Shown here piece by piece: positions 8,041-16,995 of a stretch of 64,000 bases of DNA (positions are counted from its first letter, which is position 1; each line of letters opens with the position of its first letter). Below the pieces are notes generated by a model. That model worked only from the letters and a program-made list of their open reading frames with translations. It was not told where the DNA came from and did no database searches. This stretch comes from Candidatus Mediterraneibacter merdavium (GTDB lineage: Bacteria; Bacillota; Clostridia; Lachnospirales; Lachnospiraceae). The position numbers and the translations under genes were made by a program. The stretch lies in NCBI GenBank assembly GCA_019118545.1, contig DWYT01000160.1:1-64000 (forward strand), given 5' to 3'.

Positions 8041-9613
8041 AATACTCATAGCAGATGATGAATACTGGACAAGAGAAAAGCTGTGTCATATGATCGCATG
8101 GGAAAAATATTCTCTTGAATGTCTGGAACCGGCAAAAGATGGGGAAGAGGTGCTGGAAAGACTGGCAGACGAGCAGGTGGACATCCTGATCACAGATATT
8201 AATATGCCTTTTGTAAATGGAGTAGAGTTGCTGTCAAAGCTAAAAGAAAGTTATCCGGAAGTTGTAGCTTTCGTTATCAGTGGGTATGACGATTTTGATT
8301 ATGTAAAAGAAAGTTTCATGTCGGGTTCCGTTAATTATCTTGTAAAACCTGTGACTAAAATTGACCTTGTCAATGCGATTGTAAAGGCACTTCAAATTAT
8401 TGGAGAGAGAGAAAATGAAAAATTGCAGCTGCTCAAAGCGGCATCTCTGATTCAGGACAGAGAATACAGCCAACTGATCACAGAAAGAAAAGCGCCTTAT
8501 GTGCCGGGCATTTCAAATAATAATGGCATGGAGCCAGCAGGCTTAAGCTTTATGATGATTAAGATACATAACCTCCATATTCTTGATAAATGCAGCCGGA
8601 GTGATAAGAATCTCCTTTCGTACAAAATAAAAAAAGAGATAAGCCGTTTGAGCAGAGATGAAAATGCGGTTGTATTTAACCATATTTACCGCTCAAATGA
8701 ATTTATCATGATTACCTCAAAGGGAGAGAAAGAGCTGACGCGGACGGCGGAAAAGATAAGGATATTTTTTCAGAAGTATCAAGATGTCTGCCTGACCTTC
8801 TGTATCACTGCCCCTTCTTATTCGATCGACAGCGTTGACAGAGCATATAGAGATGCGGTTACATTGCTGATGACAAGGAAATTTCAGAAAATAGATGAAA
8901 TCATAGTGTCTGGCGGACAGCCGGGCAGCCAGAAAATGGCATCACATTTTAACGGAGAACAGGAAAAACAGCTAAAGAGAGCGTTAAAATCCGGGAATGA
9001 GGAGCTGGCAGCAAAAACCGTTCTGGAAGAGAGCGGGCTTTCCCGATGTGCTGAAAAAGGATGGACTTATATAGAAGTGAAGCAGACGGTGAAGAGGCTG
9101 ATGAATATATTTGCTGACTTTGCGGCGGAGGCTTTTGGGAATAAAGGACTGGCAGATATTGAGAATTTGTCGGATTCAGTGGATAAAGCCGTTGAATATC
9201 TTGACGAACAGCAGGTATGCGCGGCATTGTTAGACACGATTGACTATCTGGCGCCGGAGAGCAGGACTTCCCCAAACGCTACTATGAAAGGAATTGTCCG
9301 GGAAGTGGCTGAGTATATTGACGCACACTATTATGAAGAACTAAGTCTTGTTTCACTGGCTGCGGATTTTCATGTTGAGAGTTCCTATCTCTCGAAAGTA
9401 TTCCGGCAGGAAATAGGGGAGACTCTGATTCTTTATATTACGCGAAAAAGAATGGAAAAAGCAAAGAATTATATGCGGAACAGTGAGACGAATCTGACAG
9501 AAATTGCTTTTATGGTCGGATATGATGATTATACATATTTCAGCCGGGTTTTCAAAAAGAATACGGGAGTAAGTCCCAGAGAATACAGAAATAGATGTTT
9601 GGAGGGAAACTGA
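8018..9613 (+). CDS. Response regulator with AraC-type DNA-binding domain, YesN-like
   Basis: 531 residues. The receiver domain covers residues 1-125, with acidic pair DD at 13-14, phospho-acceptor D60 in ILITDINMP and the conserved lysine in YLVKPV. A long middle region of about 290 residues is variable in this family. Two AraC helix-turn-helices end the protein, from about residue 430 (LVSLAADFHVESSYLSKVFR) to the signature DYTYFSRVFKKNTGVSPREY. GGAGGAGAGGG precedes the ATG inside the kinase gene. It is the natural candidate to bind the AAAAAGTAC motifs at 6052, 6074 and 10900 and so control its own operon and the transporter. Confidence 0.93.
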   Translation: MTAKKIYKILIADDEYWTREKLCHMIAWEKYSLECLEPAKDGEEVLERLADEQVDILITDINMPFVNGVELLSKLKESYPEVVAFVISGYDDFDYVKESFMSGSVNYLVKPVTKIDLVNAIVKALQIIGERENEKLQLLKAASLIQDREYSQLITERKAPYVPGISNNNGMEPAGLSFMMIKIHNLHILDKCSRSDKNLLSYKIKKEISRLSRDENAVVFNHIYRSNEFIMITSKGEKELTRTAEKIRIFFQKYQDVCLTFCITAPSYSIDSVDRAYRDAVTLLMTRKFQKIDEIIVSGGQPGSQKMASHFNGEQEKQLKRALKSGNEELAAKTVLEESGLSRCAEKGWTYIEVKQTVKRLMNIFADFAAEAFGNKGLADIENLSDSVDKAVEYLDEQQVCAALLDTIDYLAPESRTSPNATMKGIVREVAEYIDAHYYEELSLVSLAADFHVESSYLSKVFRQEIGETLILYITRKRMEKAKNYMRNSETNLTEIAFMVGYDDYTYFSRVFKKNTGVSPREYRNRCLEGN

Positions 9614-10867
9614 TTGAAAAAAGCGGTAATAATATTGACGGCGTTAGTCGCGGCACTGGCGTCAGCCTGCAGTCCGTCTGATGTCTCAGAAGAAAAGAAA
9701 CCTATCGTGCTGACAATACTTGCAGGACAGTCTACATCGGATGCGGGAACCGAGGACATGATCGACGAATGGATGCAGCAGAGGTATCCCGACGTGAAAT
9801 TGGAATGGGAATGTGTAGACTGGGGAGACCGCTTTAATACACAAATGCGGGGAAGGTTTGCCGCAGGCGACGTCCCGGACATTATGATCGGAAAAGCCCA
9901 AGATGTACATACCTATGCAGCTGTCGGACAGTTGGGGGAGATCAACATTGATGCCGGTAGTTCTATTGCACAAAGTGCCCTTGATACAGTCACCATTGAT
10001 GGGAAAATATACGGAGTTCCTTATAACGCATGGTATCAGGGCGTTTTATATAACAAAGAAATATTTGAGGAAGCGGGAATAGAACCGCCCCGGACTCTGG
10101 AAGAAATGGAAGAGGTGATCCTCTGTCTGGAAAGTAAAGGAGTTGTTCCTTTCGCAACACATTTTCAAGAGAGCTGGAACGTGGGGAATATGACAATGCA
10201 GTATATGATAAATGATATTTTCCGCTATGACAGCGAATGGGGAGAAAAGTTCCGCGAAGGTACAGTCAGTTATTCAGATAATGAAGTAATCCTTAGATGT
10301 ATGCTGAATAATAAGATGATTTTGGACGCCTCATGGGAAGATGCGCTGCAGTTGGATCAGTTTGAGTGTGACAGCCGTTTTACTCAGGGAGAGGCCGCAA
10401 TGTATCTTACAGGATCATGGTCCCTGCAGTTTGCCAACCAGTATGGGAAGGACATTGAGTTTGGAATATTTCCTTTTCCGAATCAAAACGGTGATGCTGC
10501 TCTGATTAGAGAAACGAATATTACATTTATGAAAAGTGCTTTTACTGAGCATGATGAACTGATAGACGATATTTTCAACTCTTTGTTAAAAGATAAAAAA
10601 CTTCTTCAGGAAGTGCTAGATTTTACCCAGTCATCATCTGTAGTAACAGGAGCGGATACAGTGAGCAGCAGCCGGATTCAGGATGATATCAGCCGATATG
10701 AGGCTGAGGGGAAGATCATAGATGCTTCTGTGGGGAATGTTCAGCTTGTGTGGGAGTTTCAGAATAGTGTTGCCCAAGAGCAGCTTTCATGGCTGAAAAA
10801 CGAAAAGTCTCTCCGGGAAGTGCTGTCTTACGCAGATGAGAACAGGGAAAACAGTGTTTACGAATAG
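9614..10867 (+). CDS. Sugar-binding lipoprotein of an ABC importer (first paralog)
   Basis: 417 residues starting at TTG behind GGAGGGAAAC. A lipoprotein signal (KKAVIILTALVAALASAC) puts the mature cysteine at about residue 19. The rest is an extracellular solute-binding protein family 1 fold: LAGQSTSDAGTEDMIDEWM near the N-terminus, VPDIMIGKAQDVHTYA, and the late motif AAMYLTGSWSLQF. It is clearly related over its whole length to the next gene (shared EWECVDWG and GIFPFPNQ). It directly follows the regulator and is separated from the second paralog by a candidate promoter, so the two can be expressed at different levels. It may serve mainly as a sensor partner for the kinase, which is an inference. 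Confidence 0.9.
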   Translation: MKKAVIILTALVAALASACSPSDVSEEKKPIVLTILAGQSTSDAGTEDMIDEWMQQRYPDVKLEWECVDWGDRFNTQMRGRFAAGDVPDIMIGKAQDVHTYAAVGQLGEINIDAGSSIAQSALDTVTIDGKIYGVPYNAWYQGVLYNKEIFEEAGIEPPRTLEEMEEVILCLESKGVVPFATHFQESWNVGNMTMQYMINDIFRYDSEWGEKFREGTVSYSDNEVILRCMLNNKMILDASWEDALQLDQFECDSRFTQGEAAMYLTGSWSLQFANQYGKDIEFGIFPFPNQNGDAALIRETNITFMKSAFTEHDELIDDIFNSLLKDKKLLQEVLDFTQSSSVVTGADTVSSSRIQDDISRYEAEGKIIDASVGNVQLVWEFQNSVAQEQLSWLKNEKSLREVLSYADENRENSVYE

Positions 10868-10897
10868 AGCGCTGTTATAGAAAAGCAGCATAAGATT

Positions 10898-10937
10898 AAA
10901 AAAAGTACAACTTATTTTTTCCAATCCGTCCTACTAC
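10898..10937 (+). promoter_or_regulatory. Candidate regulator site and promoter before the second binding-protein gene
   Basis: AAAAAGTACAACTTATT (10900-10916) matches the site at 6078-6094 at 16 of 17 positions. A TACTAC hexamer lies 24 bases after the GTAC core, the same distance as TATAAT from the core at 6083-6086. It precedes the main binding-protein and permease genes. The spacing match makes chance less likely, but the -10 is weak and no -35 is visible. Confidence 0.55.
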
Positions 10938-10996
10938 CGGGAAAGGCAGAACAGCTATAATCAGGTCATCAAATGAAAACGAGGAGGAACGAGAAA

Positions 10997-12265
10997 ATGA
11001 AGAAAAAAAGATTGACCGGGGTACTGCTGACAGCTGTTATGGTAACGACTCTTGCAGCCGGATGCGGCAGCGGCGAAGGCTCAGGGGGAGACGAGGAGAA
11101 AGTGACGCTGACCGTTCTGGCGGGACAGTCTACATCGGATGCTGGTATTGAAGACATGATCGATGAAGCGTTGGCAGAAAAATATCCAAACATTGAACTG
11201 GAGTGGGAATGTGTGGACTGGGGCAATGACTTCCAGCCGAAGATGCAGCAGTATATGCAGTCTGGTCTTCCTGATATTATGATCGGAAAAGCACAGGATG
11301 TCGCGACATATGCTCCTCAGGGAGTTCTTGGAGAAATTGACAGCGGATATCTGGATCGAGGACTGGACGCGGCCAGAGAAAACGTGACGATTGACGGGAA
11401 AACATACGGTCTTGTATATAACGCTATGTATCAGGGCGTGTATTACAACAAGACTATGTTCGAGGAAAACGGATGGGAGGTGCCGGAAACACTGGATGAT
11501 CTTCAGAAAATTATTGATGACTGCAACGAGAAAGGGATCATTCCGTTTGGAAGCCATATGGTAGATACATGGTCAATCGGAAATGTGACAATGCAGTTCG
11601 CTATGAATGACGTATTTAACAACAATCCTTCATGGGGAGATGATTTCCGCGCCGGGAAGGTTTCTTTTTCAGACAGTGAAGAAATGCAGACCGCATATGA
11701 ATATAATAAACTCATCTACGACAACACGTTCCCTGAAACATTTTCTACAGAGCAAACAGATTGTGACGCAAGAATGGTACAGGGCGAGGTGGCGATGAAG
11801 GTTTCAGGCTCATGGTCCATCCAGAACTTCCTTGATATTGACGAGAATTTTGAATTTGGTATTTTCCCGTTCCCGAACCAGACAGGAGATTCTAAGCTGA
11901 TCTTTGAACCCAATATTACGATTATGACAAGCGCAGATACAGAGCATCAGGATGAGGTGAATCAGGTTTTGGAGCTGCTTACCAGCGACAAGGAACTGGC
12001 GGTTGAGATTTTAGATTATACGAAGACAGCTTCTATGTTAAAAGATGTGACGCCTACATTTAGCAATCCGAGTCAGGAAGATATCGATAAATATGCGGCA
12101 GAGGGAAGAATTGTGGATGTGACATTAGGAAATAACCAGCTGGTATGGGGCGGATTTCAGGAGGAAAATGCAAAAGACATTGCAGCATGGCTGCAGGGCG
12201 ATATTACATTTGAGGACTGCCTGAAAGCCTCGGACGACAGAGTGGACGCAAGTTCAGCAAACTAA
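10997..12265 (+). CDS. Sugar-binding lipoprotein of an ABC importer (second paralog)
   Basis: About 422 residues. The start is placed at the ATG at 10997, behind GAGGAGGAACG; an ATG at 10973 lacks a ribosome binding site. The lipobox is TTLAAGC, then a Gly/Ser linker. The family-1 solute-binding fold closely matches the preceding paralog (LAGQSTSDAGIEDMIDEAL, IMIGKAQDVATYAP, GSWSIQNFLD). It is followed by a hairpin terminator and then the two permease genes. That is the usual arrangement for making more binding protein than membrane subunits. The neighbouring GH36 enzyme suggests an alpha-galactoside or related oligosaccharide as ligand, by inference. Confidence 0.93.
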   Translation: MKKKRLTGVLLTAVMVTTLAAGCGSGEGSGGDEEKVTLTVLAGQSTSDAGIEDMIDEALAEKYPNIELEWECVDWGNDFQPKMQQYMQSGLPDIMIGKAQDVATYAPQGVLGEIDSGYLDRGLDAARENVTIDGKTYGLVYNAMYQGVYYNKTMFEENGWEVPETLDDLQKIIDDCNEKGIIPFGSHMVDTWSIGNVTMQFAMNDVFNNNPSWGDDFRAGKVSFSDSEEMQTAYEYNKLIYDNTFPETFSTEQTDCDARMVQGEVAMKVSGSWSIQNFLDIDENFEFGIFPFPNQTGDSKLIFEPNITIMTSADTEHQDEVNQVLELLTSDKELAVEILDYTKTASMLKDVTPTFSNPSQEDIDKYAAEGRIVDVTLGNNQLVWGGFQEENAKDIAAWLQGDITFEDCLKASDDRVDASSAN

Positions 12266-12285
12266 ATTGACTGAGACGAAAAGTG

Positions 12286-12311
12286 AAGGGGAGGTTTTTT
12301 CTCCCCTTTTT
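12286..12311 (+). terminator. Partial terminator between binding protein and permease genes
   Basis: AAGGGGAG (12286-12293) pairs perfectly with CTCCCCTT (12301-12308) and runs into a short T-tract. Placed inside an operon it should lower expression of the permeases relative to the binding protein. Confidence 0.7.
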
Positions 12312-12326
12312 GAGAGAAAGGGAAAA

Positions 12327-13217
12327 ATGAAAGTGAAAAAAAGGGGAACAATGGAACAAAAGCTGTTCCGCCAGTATCTAGTGCTGGTGCTTCCGGGATT
12401 TATCATCTTTACAATCGGATTGATCATTCCTCTGCTTCTGGCGCTGCGGTATTCTTTTACGAGCTGGGATGGAATGTCCACAGAAAAGGTCTTTGTCGGA
12501 TTTAATAATTATATAGATTTGTTTAAAGATGAAAATTTCCGGGACGCATGGGTATTTACAATTAAATTTACAATAGGAAACACGATTATACAGAATGTTG
12601 TAGCGCTGCTTTTCGCCGTTGCATTGGACAGTGGGATCAAAGCGCAGAAAATCTACAGGACGATCCTTTTCATTCCATGCCTGATCAGTGCTGTGATCGT
12701 AGGATTTGTGTGGCTGAAAATATTTTCGAATGTACTCCCCGAGATCAATGCGATGCTGGGGACGAATATCAATTTCCTGCTTTTCGGCAGTAAGGATACC
12801 GTTTTATCCGGTCTGCTGATTGCAAATAACTGGCAGTGGATCGGATACTGGATGCTCATATATCTGGCAGGACTGCAGTCTGTTCCGGCAGAGTTGTACG
12901 AAGCGGCAAAAGTCGACGGCGCCGGAGCGGTAAAGAGGTTTTTCAACGTGACGATCCCTATGCTGGCACCATCAATTACAATTTGTGTAGTGGGAATTAC
13001 AACCGGTTCGCTCAAGGTATATGATCTGCTCGTATCTTCGACAAAAGGAGGCCCGGGAAGAGCATCTACATCCATTATTTACGAAACATATACTACCGCG
13101 ATCAATGGAAGGCAGTATGGATATGGGTCAGCCATGTCGGTTACGCTTGTGATTGTGCTCTTGCTGGTTGCGATGATTCAGGTAAAGGGCTTAAAGAAAA
13201 GGGAGGTTCAGGCATGA
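12327..13217 (+). CDS. ABC sugar importer permease, MalF/UgpA type
   Basis: About 296 residues with six predicted membrane helices (first in LVLVLPGFIIFTIGLIIPLL). The cytoplasmic EAA loop is at AAKVDGAGAVKRFFNVTIP, which docks to the ATPase. The ATG at 12327 follows GAGAAAGGG. A second ATG at 12351 behind AAGGGG is an alternative, while an in-frame TTG at 12267 would run through the terminator. It overlaps the next permease gene by four bases. No ATPase gene is present, so the importer probably uses a shared MsmX-type ATPase encoded elsewhere. Confidence 0.92.
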   Translation: MKVKKRGTMEQKLFRQYLVLVLPGFIIFTIGLIIPLLLALRYSFTSWDGMSTEKVFVGFNNYIDLFKDENFRDAWVFTIKFTIGNTIIQNVVALLFAVALDSGIKAQKIYRTILFIPCLISAVIVGFVWLKIFSNVLPEINAMLGTNINFLLFGSKDTVLSGLLIANNWQWIGYWMLIYLAGLQSVPAELYEAAKVDGAGAVKRFFNVTIPMLAPSITICVVGITTGSLKVYDLLVSSTKGGPGRASTSIIYETYTTAINGRQYGYGSAMSVTLVIVLLLVAMIQVKGLKKREVQA

Positions 13218-14086
13218 GGTTTCGAAAGAACACAAACAGAAAAGAAGAGCTGCCCTCTCAGCCATATACAAAAGGAACGCTGTGCATACAGATTGGCATG
13301 ACATTAGTTGCGATACTGTTTATAGCTCCTATATTTATTATTCTTAATTATTCATTTAAAGGTAAGAAAGAACTGTATCTGAGCAGTCCTTTGTCTCTTC
13401 CGGAAAGCTTTAATCTGGATAACTATATTGCAGCGTTTAAGAAGCTTGATCTGGCAACGACATTTACAAATACATTTATCTATACTGCTGTCAGCGTGGT
13501 TATTCTGGCAATTTTGTGCGGGACGACAGCATGGGCGATAGCAAGATGCTCCCACAGGTTTTTTAAATTCTGTTATATTTATTTTATTATAGGCATTTTG
13601 ATCCCGTATCAGGCTTTGTTTCTGCCGATCTATACGATCGGTTACAAGCTGCATTTGACAAACACGAGATTCGGAATTATCTTTATGTATGTGGCCACTG
13701 GTGTATCATTTGGCGTTTTCCTGATGAACAGTTTTATGTCCACTGTGCCGTTGGAGCTGGAAGAGGCTGCAAGGATCGACGGGTGTTCGGTTTTCAGGAC
13801 ATACATATCCGTGGTACTTCCGATTCTGAAACCCGCTATGGCTACGCTGATCATTATGCAGTCGTTTCAGATCTGGAATGATTATCTGCTGGCAAGCCTG
13901 TATGTAAGCAAAAAAGAGTTGAAAACACTGACAGTCTCGATACAATCTTTGTTTTCTGCACAGAGCAGCGACTATACAACGGCCATGGCGGCAATCGTAA
14001 TCTCAGTCCTGCCTATCGCGATTCTGTTTTTGTGTCTGCAGAAGTATTTTATAAAAGGGATGACTGTCGGAGCGGTAAAAGGATAA
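13214..14086 (+). CDS. ABC sugar importer permease, MalG type
   Basis: 290 residues and six predicted membrane helices, with the EAA loop at LEEAARIDGCSVFRTYISVV and a MalG-type end (QKYFIKGMTVGAVKG). GGGAGG precedes the ATG, which overlaps the stop of the partner permease. It forms the heterodimeric channel with that partner and is fed by the lipoprotein encoded at 10997. Confidence 0.93.
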   Translation: MRFRKNTNRKEELPSQPYTKGTLCIQIGMTLVAILFIAPIFIILNYSFKGKKELYLSSPLSLPESFNLDNYIAAFKKLDLATTFTNTFIYTAVSVVILAILCGTTAWAIARCSHRFFKFCYIYFIIGILIPYQALFLPIYTIGYKLHLTNTRFGIIFMYVATGVSFGVFLMNSFMSTVPLELEEAARIDGCSVFRTYISVVLPILKPAMATLIIMQSFQIWNDYLLASLYVSKKELKTLTVSIQSLFSAQSSDYTTAMAAIVISVLPIAILFLCLQKYFIKGMTVGAVKG

Positions 14087-14107
14087 AGAACGAAGGAGGA
14101 CGAAAAT

Positions 14108-16210
14108 ATGCCGGTACAACTGCTGAAAGAATATAAGCTGGGGGATATGAAAGCGGAATATCTGTTGGATTCGGACAACGGACAGGTGGGATTCCGCCTT
14201 CTGCCATATGATATGCGGATGCGGGAATATGCGGAAAAAGCTGCTGAGCCTGAGCCGCTTGTGCAATTGAAGGTGACAGGGGATATATACAATGCGGCTT
14301 ATGCCATGGGAGCTACCATGCGGAACAGTGAAACGGTAAGAAGGATGAAATACCACGGTCAAAGCAGCAGTGAAACGGAGGATGCTATTGAGATCAATAC
14401 TGTTCTGGAGGATGACAGGGGATACCGGGCGACGCATTGCCTTCGATGGAAATATGATACGCCGTATGTCAGGATAAAGTGTCTGTTTGAAAATCTGAGC
14501 GCGGAGCCGTGTACGCTGGAAATGCTGGAGAGTTTTTCACTGGGCGGGCTCTCTCCATATCTGGAAGGCGACGGACACGGGCAGCTTATGCTCCACAGGA
14601 TCAGAAGCGTATGGAGCATGGAAGGAAGACATGAAAGAATTCCGGCAGAAGAGCTTCAGCTTGAACCGGCATGGGCTCCGCATGCGGTTAGATGTGAGAG
14701 GTTCGGACAAGCCGGTTCTATGCCGGTAAACCGTTTTTTCCCGTTCGCGGCCGTAGAAGACACGCAGAATCATGTGTTCTGGGGCGCGCAGATCGCGCAC
14801 AATGCTTCGTGGCAAATGGAACTGTACCGGAAAGATGACGGACTGAGTCTGAGTGGCGGACTTGCCGACAGAGAACTGGGGCATTGGATGAAAGAGGTAA
14901 AACCGGGCGAATGTTTTTCTACTCCCGAAGCCATAGTGACGACAGCCCATACGGATTCGTTTGACGTTTTTACGGGACGGCTGACACAGGCGGCTTTAGA
15001 GGGGATTGGAAATGTCCCTGATGCAGAGCAGGAGCTGCCGATGGTGTTTAATGAGTATTGTACAACATGGGGCAGTCCGTCACATGAAAATATTTTAAAG
15101 ATACTGGGGAAGATCAAGGATAAAGATTTCCGGTATTTTGTTATAGACTGCGGTTGGTATAAAGCAGAAGGAGTTCCATGGGACATCAGCATGGGTGATT
15201 ATGAAGTGTCGGAGACTTTGTTCCCGGACGGATTAGAAAAGACAGTCTCCGCTATAAAAAGTGCAGGAATGATCCCGGGGTTGTGGTTTGAGATCGAAAA
15301 TGTGGGGAGTGCTTCAAAGGCTTACCACATGAAAGAACATCTCCTGCATAAAGACGGGAAAGTACTGACCAGTTATTTCAGGAGATTCTGGGATATGCAG
15401 GATCCGTGGGTAGAGCAATATCTGACAGAAAAGGTGATCGGAACACTGAAAAAGTATGGCTTCGGCTATATGAAGATTGATTATAACGAAACGATCGGAA
15501 TTGGGTGCGACGGCGAGGAGTCACCCGGTGAAGGCCTGAGAAAGAACATGGAAGCATCTGCCGCTTTTATTGAGAAGGTTAAAAGGGAGATCCCGGATAT
15601 TGTACTGGAAAATTGTGCATCCGGCGGGCATCGGCTGGAGCCGGGACTTATGGCGCAGATGAGCATGGCTTCTTTTTCCGACGCACATGAATGCGCCGAG
15701 ATTCCCATTATTGCAGCTAATCTTCACCGGGTGATCCATCCGAGGCAGAGCCAGATATGGGCAGTAATACGCAAGGAGGATTCGTTAAAAAGAATTGCGT
15801 ATTCTCTGGCAAATACATTTTTAGGGCGGCTCTGTATATCGGGGGATGTCACAGAACTTTCGGACAAACAGTGGGATATGATCGACAGAGGGATGGATTT
15901 TTATAAACGGATTGTACCTGTTATCAGGGACGGACAGTCGTACATTCATGGGAACAGGATAGAAAGTATGCGCCATCCTTGCGGCTGGCAGGGTGTAGTG
16001 CGCGTGGGGCGCCAGAATAAAGCGTATGTGGTCATACATACATTTGAAGAAGGGTTCCCGGAATGGATCGAGATTTCCCTGCCTGCCGGATGTCCGCAAA
16101 ATATCGGATCTGTTTACTCCGATACTGAAGAAGAGATCACAATAGAAGCAGGGATTTTGAAATACCGTGCCAAAGAAAAGTTTAAGGCTGTTGCGGTTGA
16201 GCTTACATAA
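14108..16210 (+). CDS. GH36-family alpha-galactosidase-like glycoside hydrolase
   Basis: 700 residues without a signal peptide, so cytoplasmic. An N-terminal beta-supersandwich of about 300 residues precedes the TIM barrel. The likely nucleophile is D458 in MKIDYNETIG and the likely acid/base is D525 in SFSDAHE, preceded by ENCASGGHRLEPG. These are the GH36/clan GH-D landmarks. Spacing of 67 residues between the two aspartates fits the family. The sequence differs clearly from the classical RafA-type enzyme at 41271, so its substrate may be a different alpha-galactoside or N-acetylgalactosaminide. CGAAGGAGGACG precedes the start. It ends the 6.2-16.2 kb operon and probably cleaves the imported sugar. 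Confidence 0.85.
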   Translation: MPVQLLKEYKLGDMKAEYLLDSDNGQVGFRLLPYDMRMREYAEKAAEPEPLVQLKVTGDIYNAAYAMGATMRNSETVRRMKYHGQSSSETEDAIEINTVLEDDRGYRATHCLRWKYDTPYVRIKCLFENLSAEPCTLEMLESFSLGGLSPYLEGDGHGQLMLHRIRSVWSMEGRHERIPAEELQLEPAWAPHAVRCERFGQAGSMPVNRFFPFAAVEDTQNHVFWGAQIAHNASWQMELYRKDDGLSLSGGLADRELGHWMKEVKPGECFSTPEAIVTTAHTDSFDVFTGRLTQAALEGIGNVPDAEQELPMVFNEYCTTWGSPSHENILKILGKIKDKDFRYFVIDCGWYKAEGVPWDISMGDYEVSETLFPDGLEKTVSAIKSAGMIPGLWFEIENVGSASKAYHMKEHLLHKDGKVLTSYFRRFWDMQDPWVEQYLTEKVIGTLKKYGFGYMKIDYNETIGIGCDGEESPGEGLRKNMEASAAFIEKVKREIPDIVLENCASGGHRLEPGLMAQMSMASFSDAHECAEIPIIAANLHRVIHPRQSQIWAVIRKEDSLKRIAYSLANTFLGRLCISGDVTELSDKQWDMIDRGMDFYKRIVPVIRDGQSYIHGNRIESMRHPCGWQGVVRVGRQNKAYVVIHTFEEGFPEWIEISLPAGCPQNIGSVYSDTEEEITIEAGILKYRAKEKFKAVAVELT

Positions 16211-16214
16211 CAAA

Positions 16215-16259
16215 GAGTTCCGCTTGTAAAACTCCCGCGCCGGGCGCGGTCGCTTTAGC
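16215..16259 (+). repeat. Hairpin sequence related, in inverse orientation, to 19930-19976
   Basis: GAGTTCCGCTTG (16215-16226) followed by GCGCGGTCGCTTTAGC (16244-16259). The second block is the exact reverse complement of 19930-19945, and GAGTTCCGCTTG recurs in the hairpin beside it. It lies between convergent genes and may act as a terminator. Confidence 0.6.
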
Positions 16260-16269
16260 GGCAGAGGAC

Positions 16270-16533
16270 TTATTCCTCTATCACCTGTATTTCTAAATAA
16301 TCAAAATCAATCGAATCTACAAAATTATCCTGATAAAATCTTGCTTTGGAGTGGCGCTTGAACTCGTTGACCGTCTTGTCCAGCCAGATGGGTTTGCTCA
16401 AGTCAAATTCATAGCAGATCTGCTCCAAAGCGTTGAATATCTTGTGCGTACGGGTATCGTCCGTCTCGTCACAGACGACGGTATCCCGAAGCATCCTGTT
16501 ATCTTTAAATTCCTTTCCCCATAAGCGAAACAT
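16270..16533 (-). CDS. Conserved small protein of unknown function (87 aa)
   Basis: Minus-strand gene starting ATG at 16533 behind AAAGGAG. The sequence runs MFRLWGKEFKDNRMLRD with later motifs THKIFNALEQICYEFDLSKP and FDYLEIQVIEE. It looks like a small soluble alpha/beta protein and resembles short uncharacterised proteins I associate with Lachnospiraceae. I know of no assigned function. Longer readings starting upstream at 16617 lack a ribosome binding site. It converges with the GH36 gene. Confidence 0.7.
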   Translation of the reverse strand: MFRLWGKEFKDNRMLRDTVVCDETDDTRTHKIFNALEQICYEFDLSKPIWLDKTVNEFKRHSKARFYQDNFVDSIDFDYLEIQVIEE

Positions 16534-16648
16534 ATTGCGGCTCCTTTCACGGCACGGTCTGGGTGCGGTTTTTCCTATGTCGGCGCTGGCTTTTGCCGGA
16601 TGAAGGTATTCTAACACAAAACAGCGGAAAAGTCATTCGAAAATCCCG

Positions 16649-16677
16649 TTGCCTCTCCTGTTGCTTTTTGATATATT
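16649..16677 (+). promoter_or_regulatory. Promoter of the MNT/HEPN pair
   Basis: TTGCCT (16649-16654) and TATATT (16672-16677) are 17 bases apart, a good vegetative promoter. Transcription would begin near 16684, which helps place the translation start at the ATG at 16714 rather than the TTG at 16690. Confidence 0.55.
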
Positions 16678-16713
16678 ATATAGGAGTATTTGAGAAAAGC
16701 GGGGCGAATCGTC

Positions 16714-16995
16714 ATGACAGTGGAGGATGTACTTGGGAAAGTCACAGAGCTTTGCGAAAGATATCATGTGAAGGAGGCGGTTCTCTTTGGATCAAGGGCA
16801 AAGGGAACGGCACTGGAAAGAAGCGATATTGATATCGCGGTGTCCGGGGCGGAAGATTTTGATTCTCTGTCAGAAGATATCGAACAGATTCCCACACTGT
16901 ATACAGTAGATCTGGTAGATATGGACACTTGCAGGAATGTGTTGTTATTGGAGGATATCAGACAATATGGACGAAAAATTTACGAAAAGGTTTGA
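16714..16995 (+). CDS. MNT-domain nucleotidyltransferase (antitoxin of a HEPN/MNT pair)
   Basis: About 93 residues of minimal nucleotidyltransferase fold, with the active-site signature FGSRAKGTALERSDIDIAV: GS, then two aspartates seven to nine residues later. A third acidic strand is at YTVDLVDMD. In the characterised type VII pairs (MntA/HepT) this protein adds AMP to the HEPN RNase and silences it. It overlaps the HEPN gene by 29 bases. The start is the ATG at 16714; the TTG at 16690 would leave almost no leader after the predicted promoter. Assignment to the family is strong, whereas antitoxin activity is inferred. Confidence 0.88.
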   Translation: MTVEDVLGKVTELCERYHVKEAVLFGSRAKGTALERSDIDIAVSGAEDFDSLSEDIEQIPTLYTVDLVDMDTCRNVLLLEDIRQYGRKIYEKV

